Source: Spirochaetes bacterium RBG_16_49_21 (GTDB lineage: Bacteria > Spirochaetota > UBA4802 > UBA5550). Taken from it: a DNA stretch of 64,000 nucleotides. Shown here one piece after another: positions 33,695 through 42,565 of the stretch. The stretch spans positions 1 through 64,000 of the forward strand of contig MIBJ01000056.1 of assembly GCA_001829495.1 (NCBI GenBank). Direction: 5' to 3'. Both the position numbers and the translations under genes were made by a program. Each line of letters starts with the position of its first letter. The stretch's first letter is position 1. The notes below the pieces were generated by a model. It was not told where the DNA came from, ran no database searches, and saw only the letters and a program-made list of their open reading frames with translations.

Positions 33695-35020
33695 TTATAT
33701 AACCTTGTGTGTGAAACCGATAGCGCCAAAATAACCCTGCCGATAATATTTGGCCGGATTAAACTTAAACATTGTTCCCTTGTTTATATCTGTTGTAATG
33801 TAGTGTGAATAGGCGAACGCCAGTGTCAACTTCATTTTTTCATTAAACAGATAAGATATCCCGCCGCCGACGGTATGATAATCAACGTCATCGTTGAACT
33901 GGCTGAGCGCACTCGGCCGCGCGCCGGTTTCGGACCACTGGTATCCTGCCCCGATATTGAGGGGAGCGGATTTGAAGGTATAATCGATTCCGCCGCCGAT
34001 ATCATAACCGCCGGTGAAATTTTTCTCCCTCCCCCTCATCTGCGCAAACTGGTTAAAATAGTAGGTGTAGTGCGCCGCGATCTGCGCTCCCTGAATCTGA
34101 TACGCCGCTCCGACGCCCAGGGTGCCCGGTATCTGCGCATGCCTTTTATTCCCGTCCATGTTGCTCTTATCAAACATGCCGAATGCGATATAATCGGTTG
34201 ATACGGTCTTCTGTCTGAGCGGAGAATTCCATTCTCCCTTGACCGCGATTGTCAGATCCTTGACCGGCTTGAGGTCCACGCCGCCGATAAAACCGTACGC
34301 CAATCCCTGCTGGTTCGCATGAAAATTGCTGGCGCCGGGAAGATAGCCTGCGTACCTGCCGCCGAGAGCGTACAGGGTCGCGTCCAAAACCGTAACTCCG
34401 TACATGCCCCGGACGCCCAGGGAAAGCGTCAGTATATCCTTTATCGCCTCATACGCAACGCTCATCTGTGCGGTATAAACAACCGAAAAACCCTTAAGCT
34501 TAGAAATCACGGATCCGCCGATAACCGGCGTTCCTCCATACAACTGGTTGAGGATCCCGCCTAAAAGGGCCTGCGGATTGAGCGCAAGGTCGATCATCTG
34601 CAGGCCGTTGTTATAGGTGGCGTTTCCGCCGCCGCCCAGGGGCAAAAAGCCGAACGACCAGGCAACCCTGTCTTTTTTATGAACCAGATAAAGGTTGATG
34701 AAGGTAAATCCGGACTTGTCAGCCTTGTATTCATGTCTGCTGGCTCCCATCAACTCATTCGCATACCCTCCGAACGGCTTGATGCGTATCGGATCAACGA
34801 TAACCTGCTCGCTGATATAATAATAGAAGCCGTCTTTCATCAGGGCTGTTCCCGCAGGATTGAAAAAAGCCGCATCCGGCTCAATTGAAGCGCTCCTGCT
34901 TTGTGTTTTAACATACTCCGCGCTCTGATTGGGATTACTGTTAGGACCGGCCGCGAACAGTATGGTCTCAGCGCCCATAAATAGCGCGCAGAGAGCGAAT
35001 ACAAATAATAACTTCTTCAT
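33695..35020 (-). CDS. FadL/OMPP1-family outer-membrane protein, paralogue 2
   Basis: A 441-residue exported protein with signal FVFALCALFMGAETILFAA, the family signature DAAFFNPAGTALMKDG (about 48-63) and a C-terminal barrel ending GAIGFTHKVI. It shares length and layout with the protein at 32296-33621 but is clearly diverged, so the pair comes from an old duplication. A strong Shine-Dalgarno (GGAGGTC) precedes the ATG. Likely role: passage of hydrophobic substrates through the outer membrane. Confidence 0.85.
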   Translation of the reverse strand: MKKLLFVFALCALFMGAETILFAAGPNSNPNQSAEYVKTQSRSASIEPDAAFFNPAGTALMKDGFYYYISEQVIVDPIRIKPFGGYANELMGASRHEYKADKSGFTFINLYLVHKKDRVAWSFGFLPLGGGGNATYNNGLQMIDLALNPQALLGGILNQLYGGTPVIGGSVISKLKGFSVVYTAQMSVAYEAIKDILTLSLGVRGMYGVTVLDATLYALGGRYAGYLPGASNFHANQQGLAYGFIGGVDLKPVKDLTIAVKGEWNSPLRQKTVSTDYIAFGMFDKSNMDGNKRHAQIPGTLGVGAAYQIQGAQIAAHYTYYFNQFAQMRGREKNFTGGYDIGGGIDYTFKSAPLNIGAGYQWSETGARPSALSQFNDDVDYHTVGGGISYLFNEKMKLTLAFAYSHYITTDINKGTMFKFNPAKYYRQGYFGAIGFTHKVI

Positions 35021-35265
35021 TTAATTGACCTCCTTATTTGAGATTGTTTCTAACAATTTCCTGAATCTTTATTTTTGTATATAGATTGACTCACTCAATT
35101 CAATCCACGGCATTTAAGCTGCACACCGCTGAAATCCAGGTAAAATTTTATTAAAGTAGAATTTTATTAAAGTATAATTTTATAATATATTAAAAATGTC
35201 AATTGCTTTTTTTAAAAAATATGATGCCCCTGGGGGGAATTAACTCTAATAATTATTTATAATTA

Positions 35266-35294
35266 TTGACAAAATCAGCCTGCCGATTTAGAAA
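35266..35294 (+). promoter_or_regulatory. Candidate promoter of the GAF-PP2C-like gene
   Basis: TTGACA (35266-35271), a 17-base spacer and TAGAAA (35289-35294). A second TTGACA at 35296 has no good -10. The gap 35021-35371 has no gene; the rest is AT-rich with a run of TTTTATTAAAGTA repeats near 35145-35180. Confidence 0.45.
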
Positions 35295-35371
35295 ATTGAC
35301 AGCCTTATCGGCTGATGCTGCGGGGGCGCGAATTCTGCCCGAACGTTTCGTCAAGTGCCTGTTATACGACT

Positions 35372-36658
35372 ATGTTTAAAAAAAAAGACCTGGTTCATGA
35401 GCGCGCAATCGTTGAAGATCAGATAGTGAATCTGACGAAGCTCATCAACATCAACGGCATGATCAATTCCACCCTCGACATGGGCAGGCTGCTGGCTCTG
35501 ATCATGGAGACAATAACCGATATCATGAAGACCGAAGCCAGCACCCTGCTCCTGTACGAAGAAAAGACGAATGACCTTGTTTTCAAGGTGGCCCTGGGCG
35601 AGGCGGGAAAGGGGCTTGTGGAGAAATACCGGATAAAGCCCGGCCAGGGTATTGCCGGCTGGGTCGCAGAGACGAGAAAGCCGGTATCCATCAATGACGT
35701 ATACGCCGACCGGCGTTTCAATCCTGATTTTGACCGGATAACCGGGTTTAAAACCAAGGCTATAATCTGCGCGCCGCTTCATTTTAAAGGAAAGTTCCTG
35801 GGCGTGATTCAGTCCATCAACCCGACAAACAGGACCGGATTCACCGATGACGACATGAAGCTGTTCCTGATATTTTCCGATCAGGCGGCCCTGGCCGTTC
35901 AAAACGCGATATACTTCCAGGACGCCCTAGAAGAGGAGCGCATTAAGAGCGAGCTCTCCTCCGCGCAGGTGATTCAGGATACGCTCAACCCCGATCTTGA
36001 TCTTAGATTCGGCAATATCAGAATAACGGCGAAATCCATGACGGCGCGGGAAATAGGAGGCGGCTTCCACAGTCTGTTCAAACTTGATGAGAACCACATA
36101 GGGATAGCCCTCGGCAGCCTCCATGAAAAGGGGGTGCCCGGCGGAATGCACGCCTCAATTCTCAGCGGCGCACTCAGGGCGCTGGCAAACATAAAAGGAA
36201 AAAATCTTATTGGGTTGATGAAGGAGCTCAAGCATATCATCGGGCATAATATGGAGCCCATGCAGAACGCCTCTCTCCTGTACGGAGTGCTGGACTTCTC
36301 GGAAAGCAAGCTCCGCTTTCTGAACGCGGGCATCGCGTACCCGGTTCTCGTGCGCGAGAACGTGTCCCGCTACCTGAGGTTCGGCAACAGAAGCCTGGAG
36401 CAGAACATCTCGGAAATGAAGATCGTGGCCGTGTCCCTGAAACCCGGAGATATGTTCGTATTGTTGTCGGATGGGATCATCAAGATCAAAAACAGCATGG
36501 GCAAGCACCTGGGCCTGAAAAAAGTGATGGATTTTCTTGAACGCAATTTTCCCGCAACCGAGGACGTCATTGGATCACTGATGAGATTCGCGCATGATTT
36601 TTCCGGAGGCACCGGCCTGAGGGAAGATGTATCAATGATCATCCTCCGGGTTGCCTGA
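35372..36658 (+). CDS. GAF domain-PP2C-like protein (RsbU/SpoIIE type), catalytic metal ligands missing
   Basis: A 428-residue protein with a GAF domain (about 20-190: INGMINSTLDMGRLLALIME, GQGIAGWVAETRKPVSINDV, APLHFKGKFLGVIQSIN) and a C-terminal PP2C/SpoIIE-like domain. In active RsbU-type phosphatases the two manganese ligands are Asp in GGD and Asp in GDVSGKG. Here these read GGG (Gly231) and GSLHEKG (Ser249), while SDG (LLSDGIIKIKN) and EDVSMIILRV near the end are kept. It is therefore probably a pseudophosphatase that binds a partner or ligand. The ATG at 35372 is the most likely start; none has a Shine-Dalgarno. It is followed by a small zinc-ribbon gene on the same strand. Confidence 0.85.
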   Translation: MFKKKDLVHERAIVEDQIVNLTKLININGMINSTLDMGRLLALIMETITDIMKTEASTLLLYEEKTNDLVFKVALGEAGKGLVEKYRIKPGQGIAGWVAETRKPVSINDVYADRRFNPDFDRITGFKTKAIICAPLHFKGKFLGVIQSINPTNRTGFTDDDMKLFLIFSDQAALAVQNAIYFQDALEEERIKSELSSAQVIQDTLNPDLDLRFGNIRITAKSMTAREIGGGFHSLFKLDENHIGIALGSLHEKGVPGGMHASILSGALRALANIKGKNLIGLMKELKHIIGHNMEPMQNASLLYGVLDFSESKLRFLNAGIAYPVLVRENVSRYLRFGNRSLEQNISEMKIVAVSLKPGDMFVLLSDGIIKIKNSMGKHLGLKKVMDFLERNFPATEDVIGSLMRFAHDFSGGTGLREDVSMIILRVA

Positions 36659-36712
36659 ATACCCCCGACGACGGAGACACGTTTTTATGAGTGAGTTTTG
36701 GGAGGGTTCCTC

Positions 36713-36931
36713 ATGGACAATTACGTATCGGTCATTTTCTGCAGAAACTGCAAATCGCGGTTCGTTGACGCGGGGGAATGGACGCAGGACGGCAAGGTCG
36801 TCGTGCAGTGCAGGTCGTGCAACGCAAAGGAGGTGCTGTCGAATTTCACGTTAGGCAGGGGCAGAATCAGCAATGCCGAGCTCCAGAACGCGCGCGATAC
36901 CGCGGCAAAGAAAGACAGATACGAACGATAG
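36713..36931 (+). CDS. Small zinc-ribbon protein
   Basis: A 72-residue protein with two CxxC pairs (CRNC about 10-13; CRSC about 33-36) typical of a zinc ribbon, then a charged tail LQNARDTAAKKDRYER. GGGAGGG lies 6 bases before the ATG at 36713, which settles the start. It lies 54 bases downstream of the GAF-PP2C-like gene, possibly co-transcribed. Specific role unknown; small zinc ribbons often bind RNA polymerase or nucleic acid. Confidence 0.75.
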   Translation: MDNYVSVIFCRNCKSRFVDAGEWTQDGKVVVQCRSCNAKEVLSNFTLGRGRISNAELQNARDTAAKKDRYER

Positions 36932-36936
36932 CCCCG

Positions 36937-37752
36937 TCACCGGGTAAACAGCCTTTTCGCAATAACCGCGATGAAAAAATAGACAGTCCTGAGAAACCGG
37001 CCGAGCCGCCAGGGTTTTGTTATAATCCGAAAAAACCAATCCAGGCCCCGGTCCATGAAGAAGGGCGGAGCCTTTTTAATCTCGCCGGAGATGATGTCGA
37101 ATGCCCCGCCGACGCTGATGAATACCGTATTTTTAAATTCGCCCTTGATCTTGTGGATCCATTTGTCCTCCCGCGGAAAACCGAGGCCGACGAAGATGAT
37201 GTTCGCTTCAGATTTCCGCATGGCTTCAATAACCGATTTTTCCCGTGCGGCATTGAAATACCCGCCATGCCTTCCGACGATCCGTATCTTGGGGAAGGAT
37301 TTCCGTATGTTGAAAAAGGCGCGCTCAACGATCTCCGGCTTCCCTCCGACAAGGAATATCGTATATTCCTTTATCTCGGCAATTCTTATTATATCCATGA
37401 TGAAGCTCAGGGGGGCTATCCGCTCCTTGAGCGGGGTTTTCAGCATTTCCGCCGCCCACTGGATTCCCGCTCCTGATGCAAGGTGGAGGTCCGCGGCGCC
37501 GCAGATTACGCGGAGGTCGGCGTTACTTTTATAGCGGAGAAGCTTGTACGGATTCATGCCGATGACGTGATACACGCCGCCGGATTTTATCATATCCATG
37601 ACCTTGACCACGGCCTGGGCCCGGGTAATATTGTCCACCCCGATCCCCACTATGTTCGTTATTTTCGCATCGCTTAAATCAATCTGGTTGTATTCCAGTA
37701 TCAGGTCCCGCTCCTCTTTATAGGAATCATAGTGCACGGTGTTATTGCTCAT
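36937..37752 (-). CDS. WecG/TagA/CpsF-family glycosyltransferase
   Basis: A 271-residue enzyme with the WecG/TagA hallmarks: VYHVIGMNPYKLLRY (about 60), ADLHLASGAGIQWAAEML (about 86), IFLVGGKPEIVERAF (about 129) and VGLGFPREDKWIHKI (about 185), and a C-terminal VGGAFDIISGEIKKAPPFF. Family members transfer N-acetylmannosaminuronate or N-acetylmannosamine onto lipid-linked sugars for surface polymers. The ATG at 37752 is chosen because GGAGGAGGA precedes it; the longer frame to 37791 lacks a ribosome site. Converges with the zinc-ribbon gene. Confidence 0.9.
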   Translation of the reverse strand: MSNNTVHYDSYKEERDLILEYNQIDLSDAKITNIVGIGVDNITRAQAVVKVMDMIKSGGVYHVIGMNPYKLLRYKSNADLRVICGAADLHLASGAGIQWAAEMLKTPLKERIAPLSFIMDIIRIAEIKEYTIFLVGGKPEIVERAFFNIRKSFPKIRIVGRHGGYFNAAREKSVIEAMRKSEANIIFVGLGFPREDKWIHKIKGEFKNTVFISVGGAFDIISGEIKKAPPFFMDRGLDWFFRIITKPWRLGRFLRTVYFFIAVIAKRLFTR

Positions 37753-37951
37753 TAATCCTCCTCCTGTGCCCGGAACGCACATTGTCCGCAAATCAGGGCG
37801 ATTGTTATGAATCTATTCCGTAGCGCGCGGATGTCAATAAAAATTCTGATTATGTCGTATATACTTTCTTTTTAAAACATGAGGGAAATTAAAAAAAGGG
37901 TTGCGCAAAATGAAATATATAAAGATAAACACTTGGATGGAAGGCGGTATA

Positions 37952-38728
37952 ATGAGCAGGCTCGCGGAGATCGTTGCATTTATTGAACATGATTATCAGA
38001 AAAAGGCGGTCATTGAGCCGGAAAAAAGGCTGGATAAACTGAGGGACAGCCTGTTTGATATTGTAAAAACATACCACCCGGGGGTCATCGTCAAGGCTGG
38101 GCTCGGCAGCGGACGCCTCCTGTATGATCTTGCGAAAAATTCAGGCGCCTACATCGTCGTGGTCGAGCCTTCTCTCGGCACAATCCGGGAATTCTCGAGC
38201 CTGCATAAGGACGATCCTGCTTGCGAAAAAATCAGATTCATCAACGGCGAATTCAACGCCTTCCCGATCGACTATTACGCGGCGGACCTGCTCATCTGCA
38301 TCGATTACCTTGACTTCCTTGAATCCGGCAGGGTTGTGGACGAATTCCGGAGGGCGCTGCAGTTCGACGGCATACTCTTTATCGCCAGCGTCGTGCTCCA
38401 CGACGACGACCTTGAGGGCGCGTATGATGATTTTATGAAAAAGGCCTTCCCCCTGCATAACGACTATTATCTGCGGGAAGATTTGAAAACATTTATGGAT
38501 TTGAACGAGCTTACGTTCGTCAAAGGCTCCCTGGAGCATTACAGCGCCGATCTTTCCGGGATGGTGGATTATTTCAGCGGGCTCTTTCCCGATACGGGAG
38601 AAAACCCGCTCATCCAGATCGAAGAGCAAAAAAATAAATTTACCGAATTATACAAACTTGAGGGAAGCGTGATATCCGAGCCGTACTATATCGGCGTATT
38701 CGCGAGAAGAAAACCCGCGCATCCATAA
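37952..38728 (+). CDS. Class I SAM-dependent methyltransferase
   Basis: A 258-residue protein with the AdoMet-binding motif VKAGLGSGRLLYDL (about 43-56), then IVVVEPSLGTIREF (acidic strand end, about 63) and LLICIDYLDFLESGRVVDEF (about 112). The N-terminal helical stretch (AEIVAFIEHDYQKKAVIEPE) may form a cap. Substrate not evident. GGAAGGCGG upstream of the ATG fixes the start at 37952. It ends 14 bases before the TTG start of the aroA-like gene, so the three genes up to aroH probably form an operon. Confidence 0.8.
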   Translation: MSRLAEIVAFIEHDYQKKAVIEPEKRLDKLRDSLFDIVKTYHPGVIVKAGLGSGRLLYDLAKNSGAYIVVVEPSLGTIREFSSLHKDDPACEKIRFINGEFNAFPIDYYAADLLICIDYLDFLESGRVVDEFRRALQFDGILFIASVVLHDDDLEGAYDDFMKKAFPLHNDYYLREDLKTFMDLNELTFVKGSLEHYSADLSGMVDYFSGLFPDTGENPLIQIEEQKNKFTELYKLEGSVISEPYYIGVFARRKPAHP

Positions 38729-38742
38729 TGGAGCATTGAGAA

Positions 38743-40014
38743 TTGGAATTTATCGTACACCCGTCCCGCTTGAACGGCTCTGTCAACATACCCGGATCAA
38801 AATCGCATACCATACGGGCGCTCGTGTTCGGCCTCCTGGGAGACGGGGAATCGGTGATCGAGCATCCCCTCGATTCCTCGGACACCCGGTCATGCATGGA
38901 TATGATCCGTAAATTCGGCGCACGCGTCGAACCGGCCGCCGCTGCATGGAAGGTGACGGGGACGGCCGGCGTTCCCTCGGTGCCTGACGACGTCATCGAT
39001 ACCGGAAATTCAGGTACGTCGCTCTACATAGGGCTCGGCATCGCCGCGCTGGTGAACGGCTGGAGCGTGTTCACCGGCGACCATCAGATACGGGCCAGGC
39101 CGGCTGACGGGCTTCTGGCTTCCATCAATCAGCTCGGCGGAACAGCCTTCTCCACACGGGGCAACGGAATGCCGCCTATCGTCGTAAAGGGGAAGATCTC
39201 CGGCGGCGAAACCAAGATCGAGGCAGTCACCTCCCAGTACCTGACCTCCCTCCTCATGGCTGCGCCGCTTGCCAGCGGGGATACGGTGATCCGGGTGCCG
39301 CTCCTCAACGAAAAGCCGTACGTGGCCATGACCCTGAGCTGGCTCGACAGATTGAACATACGATATGACAACAGGGATTATGAGCATTTCCGCGTGCCGG
39401 GCGGGCAGAGATATCCCTCATTCCGGGAAAGCATACCGGCAGATTTTTCGTCAGCCGCGTTTTTCCTGGTTGCGGCTGCCGTCACCGGCTCAAAGCTCAC
39501 GCTCACGGGCCTTGACTTCACCGATACCCAGGGGGACAAGGAGGTCGTAAACATACTGAAAGCCATGGGAGCGGAGATAAGTATCGGCCAAAGAGAGATT
39601 TCAATACAGGGAAAGCCTCTCAAAGCCGGGACATTCGACCTGAATGCGATCCCGGACTCCCTGCCGGCGCTGTCCGTGGCCGCCTGCTTCGCGGACGGAG
39701 AAACCAGGCTGGTGAACGTGCCCCAGGCGCGGCTCAAGGAAACCGACAGGATCAGGGTAATGCACGAGGAGCTTGCAAAAATGGGGGCGAACATACGGGA
39801 AAAGCCGGACGGCCTGGTCATACGCAGGAGCAGCCTGGCCGGATGCAGGGTAAGCGGCCGCCACGACCATCGGGTCGCCATGGCCCTGGCGGTGGCAGGC
39901 CTGGCTGCCAGCGGCGAGACAATTGTTGAAACCGCGGAATCGGTCTCAGTAACTTTCCCCGACTTCCCTGTCCTACTAGAATCGGCAAACGCGAATATTA
40001 CATGCACGGAGTAA
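38743..40014 (+). CDS. aroA: EPSP synthase-like protein (AroA), two key residues substituted
   Basis: A 423-residue EPSP synthase fold of the shikimate pathway. PGSKSHTIRAL (about 20-30) keeps the Lys, Ser and Arg of the substrate loop; PTSQYLTS-type residues appear as VTSQYLTSLLMAAPLA; DSLPALSVAACF has the conserved Asp; RLKETDRIRVM and GRHDHRVAMALAV keep the Glu-Asp-Arg and the HDHR group. Compared with E. coli AroA, two PEP-binding positions differ: NSGTSLY has Tyr95 where Arg124 is usual, and VSVTFPDF has Val403 where Lys411 is usual. It may belong to a divergent AroA subfamily or have another enolpyruvyl reaction. The start is a TTG with GGAG 9 bases upstream. Gene followed by chorismate mutase. 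Confidence 0.85.
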   Translation: MEFIVHPSRLNGSVNIPGSKSHTIRALVFGLLGDGESVIEHPLDSSDTRSCMDMIRKFGARVEPAAAAWKVTGTAGVPSVPDDVIDTGNSGTSLYIGLGIAALVNGWSVFTGDHQIRARPADGLLASINQLGGTAFSTRGNGMPPIVVKGKISGGETKIEAVTSQYLTSLLMAAPLASGDTVIRVPLLNEKPYVAMTLSWLDRLNIRYDNRDYEHFRVPGGQRYPSFRESIPADFSSAAFFLVAAAVTGSKLTLTGLDFTDTQGDKEVVNILKAMGAEISIGQREISIQGKPLKAGTFDLNAIPDSLPALSVAACFADGETRLVNVPQARLKETDRIRVMHEELAKMGANIREKPDGLVIRRSSLAGCRVSGRHDHRVAMALAVAGLAASGETIVETAESVSVTFPDFPVLLESANANITCTE

Positions 40015-40018
40015 AAAT

Positions 40019-40393
40019 ATGGCTGTGAGAGGAATACGGGGAGCCACCACCGCTGATTCGAACACAAGCGACGAGGTCATCGCGAAAACAAAGGAGCTTC
40101 TCCTCTCCCTGGTCAGGCACAACCACCTGGACGTTGAGGATATCGCCTCGGTGATCTTTTCGGTCACTAACGATCTGGACGCTGAGTTCCCGGCCGTAGC
40201 GGGCCGGGAGCTGGGATGGGCGCACACGCCGCTCTTCTGCACCATGGAGATGGAAGTTCCCCAAAGCCTTCCCTGCTGCATCAGGGTGCTCCTGCACGTG
40301 AACTCGGAAAAGCGGCAGGATGATATGGTCCACGTGTATCTTCACGGCGCAAAAAAGCTGCGCCCGGACCTGGAATCTATTTATCGAGAATAA
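40019..40393 (+). CDS. aroH: Chorismate mutase, AroH class
   Basis: A 124-residue monofunctional chorismate mutase of the AroH (pseudo-alpha/beta-barrel trimer) class. Active-site residues of the B. subtilis enzyme are present in context: Arg in VRGIRGATT (about 7), Glu in CTMEMEV (about 77), Arg in CIRVLLHV (about 88) and Tyr in VYLHGAKKLRPDL (about 108). It makes prephenate for Phe and Tyr synthesis, in line with the aroA-like gene 4 bases upstream. Its end overlaps the convergent PQQ-OmpA gene by 17 bases. Confidence 0.92.
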   Translation: MAVRGIRGATTADSNTSDEVIAKTKELLLSLVRHNHLDVEDIASVIFSVTNDLDAEFPAVAGRELGWAHTPLFCTMEMEVPQSLPCCIRVLLHVNSEKRQDDMVHVYLHGAKKLRPDLESIYRE

Positions 40394-42431
40394 AAAATTC
40401 AGTACGCCGGTTTTTTCTTCTCCCTTCAACGGTCTTATTGTCTCCAATCGGCTTTTCCGGCCCGTAGCCGACCGATGCAAGCCGCTCGGGGCTTATGCCG
40501 TTTTTGATCAGGTAATCCCTGACCGCGTCAGCCCTCTTTTCCGAGAGCTTTATATTATAAGCGCGGGGGCCGGTTGAATCGGTATGTCCCCGTATCTCAA
40601 GCCTGATCTTCCTGTTCTTCTTCAATTCATCTATCGTGCGGTCGAGGACATTCAGGGATTCCTTCTTGAGATACGCGGAATCGACCTCGAAGTGAATATT
40701 CTCGACAACGATCCCCTTCCCCTTTTCGATTTTTACCAGCTTGATCGATACGTCCTTGTCCTGAGGCGATACGATTACCTTTTTCGGCACATACCCGTCC
40801 GCATCGGCGGTTATCTCCACGTCGTCGGCGCTCGGGACATCGATCTCCTGGCCGCGTCCATCGACTCTGATCCTTTCCGAATAGGCGATCCTCCCCTTGT
40901 CCCAGCGCTTCACGTCCACCTGGGCCGGCAGCGGGGCTCCCTTCTCGTCGTTCACAGTGATATTCATTTTGCGCAGAGCCGGCTTTTGGACCTGATCCTC
41001 GGATTTTTTGTCCTGATCCCCCGTTTTATCTTTCTCAATCTTCATCGCCGTCGTGTCCGGCGCGGCTTTTCCGCCGGAATCCTTTTTGCCGTCTGAATCC
41101 TTCTTGTTGTAAGGATCATATATCGCGCTGCCGCCGTCGATTATGCGAGAATAGTAGTCCGTGCCGACCGCGTACAGATAGTTCCCCGCAGGCAAAAACA
41201 TTATTCCGCCCGCTGCAGCGGGTTGGTACGCGCCCCCGGGGAACGGCGGAACAAACTCCCAGAGCGCACCCTTCCGATTGAACCGCATCGCTTTAAGCGA
41301 AGCATAGGATAAATCCCTGCCGCCTACGTTCTTCTTAAAAGTGCTGACTACATATATCTGATCGCGGATGGTCACGAAATACGGGCTTGACCGATCTCCG
41401 AGATCGATCCGGGAGACGACGCTCCCATTTTCCGGGGAGATGATCACCACTTCGCGGTTCCCTGTGGTAAACAATATTTCCCTCTCGGTAAAGCTCGGGT
41501 TGGAGGTTACTGTATCCGAGTAATCCTTGTCCCATAATTTGGAGCCGTCGTCGAGATTAAAGCAGTGCATGACGCTGCCTGAGGCAAGGTAAACCCTTCT
41601 CTGATAAACGACCGGGGAGAAAATCTGCACGGGCTTATTGATCCTGTTCGACCACACAACCGCGCCCGTATCCGCGTCCAGGCAGTAGAGCATGAACCTG
41701 TTCTTACTGTAATCCATGGATTGGGTGAATATATATTTGTCGTAAAAAGAGGGGAAGCCGCTGTAGGATTTGACGCTCTTGTTGTCCCATTTCAGGTGGC
41801 CCTGCACTATCTCGCGCGATATGAATACGTTTCTGGTGCCGTAGTATATCATGTCATTGTTGACCACCGGGTCGGAGTAGATGCCTTCAACCAGCGTAGT
41901 GGAATGCTTGGCCGGATCCCATGCCCCCTCGTCCACCTTCTGCCACTTCGACGTCTTCCGGTTGTACAGGCTGTCTTTATCGAACAGCTCCTTCTCATCC
42001 CGCATGCCGGTACGGGCCCAAAGCGGCCTCCCGTTTCTCTTGTCAAGGCAGTATATGACGAAATTATCCGTGAGGATAAGGCGGTTGTCCTTCACCAGGG
42101 GATATTTCACCTTCCCGAAAGCCTTCTCGTTCAGCGTAAACTGAGCCGATAACTCCCTGAGGCTTATCTTCCATTTGAGCTTGCCCGTATTCCCGTCAAG
42201 GCAGTAAACATTTTTTTTCAAATCAACAAAATAGACCATGCCGTCGGACAGAATCGGATTATAAACCATATCCGACGCCTGAAACAGCCATTTCAGATTA
42301 TTATTCTTCACCGTGATCTCGTCATTGTTGCCGGTATAGAAAATATTCCCCTTGTATATGGGCCAGTCTGAAGCCGGCGCGATTCCCCCGGAGATGATAA
42401 ACAGAATAATGAATCCACAGAGTTTTTTCAT
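40377..42431 (-). CDS. Exported PQQ-type beta-propeller fused to an OmpA peptidoglycan-binding domain
   Basis: A 684-residue exported protein (signal LCGFIILFIISGGIAPAS). At least five propeller blades are visible as NTGKLKWKI, NGRPLWAR, DTGAVVWSN, DDGSKLWDK and ENGSVVSRI (about 60-350). A Gln/Lys/Asp-rich linker (about 445-505) leads to a small beta domain with NDEKGAPLPAQVDVKRWDKG and PSADDVEITADADGYVPKK (a PEGA/carboxypeptidase-regulatory-like domain), then an OmpA C-terminal domain with RGHTDSTGPRAYNIKLSEKR (about 616) that binds peptidoglycan. The combination suggests a wall-anchored periplasmic sensor or scaffold. Propeller fusions with OmpA are not a common textbook pattern. Confidence 0.85.
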   Translation of the reverse strand: MKKLCGFIILFIISGGIAPASDWPIYKGNIFYTGNNDEITVKNNNLKWLFQASDMVYNPILSDGMVYFVDLKKNVYCLDGNTGKLKWKISLRELSAQFTLNEKAFGKVKYPLVKDNRLILTDNFVIYCLDKRNGRPLWARTGMRDEKELFDKDSLYNRKTSKWQKVDEGAWDPAKHSTTLVEGIYSDPVVNNDMIYYGTRNVFISREIVQGHLKWDNKSVKSYSGFPSFYDKYIFTQSMDYSKNRFMLYCLDADTGAVVWSNRINKPVQIFSPVVYQRRVYLASGSVMHCFNLDDGSKLWDKDYSDTVTSNPSFTEREILFTTGNREVVIISPENGSVVSRIDLGDRSSPYFVTIRDQIYVVSTFKKNVGGRDLSYASLKAMRFNRKGALWEFVPPFPGGAYQPAAAGGIMFLPAGNYLYAVGTDYYSRIIDGGSAIYDPYNKKDSDGKKDSGGKAAPDTTAMKIEKDKTGDQDKKSEDQVQKPALRKMNITVNDEKGAPLPAQVDVKRWDKGRIAYSERIRVDGRGQEIDVPSADDVEITADADGYVPKKVIVSPQDKDVSIKLVKIEKGKGIVVENIHFEVDSAYLKKESLNVLDRTIDELKKNRKIRLEIRGHTDSTGPRAYNIKLSEKRADAVRDYLIKNGISPERLASVGYGPEKPIGDNKTVEGRRKNRRTEFFILDK

Positions 42432-42565
42432 AGCAGCCTCTCGATTATGGATGGTTGATTTTAGTAAAATTAGTCGAGCCGGGAAAAAACATTAATCCAT
42501 TAATTATACTGCATGGCGACAGATTAGGCAAATTAATAATTTGAATTTATTCTCTCCGAGCATCA

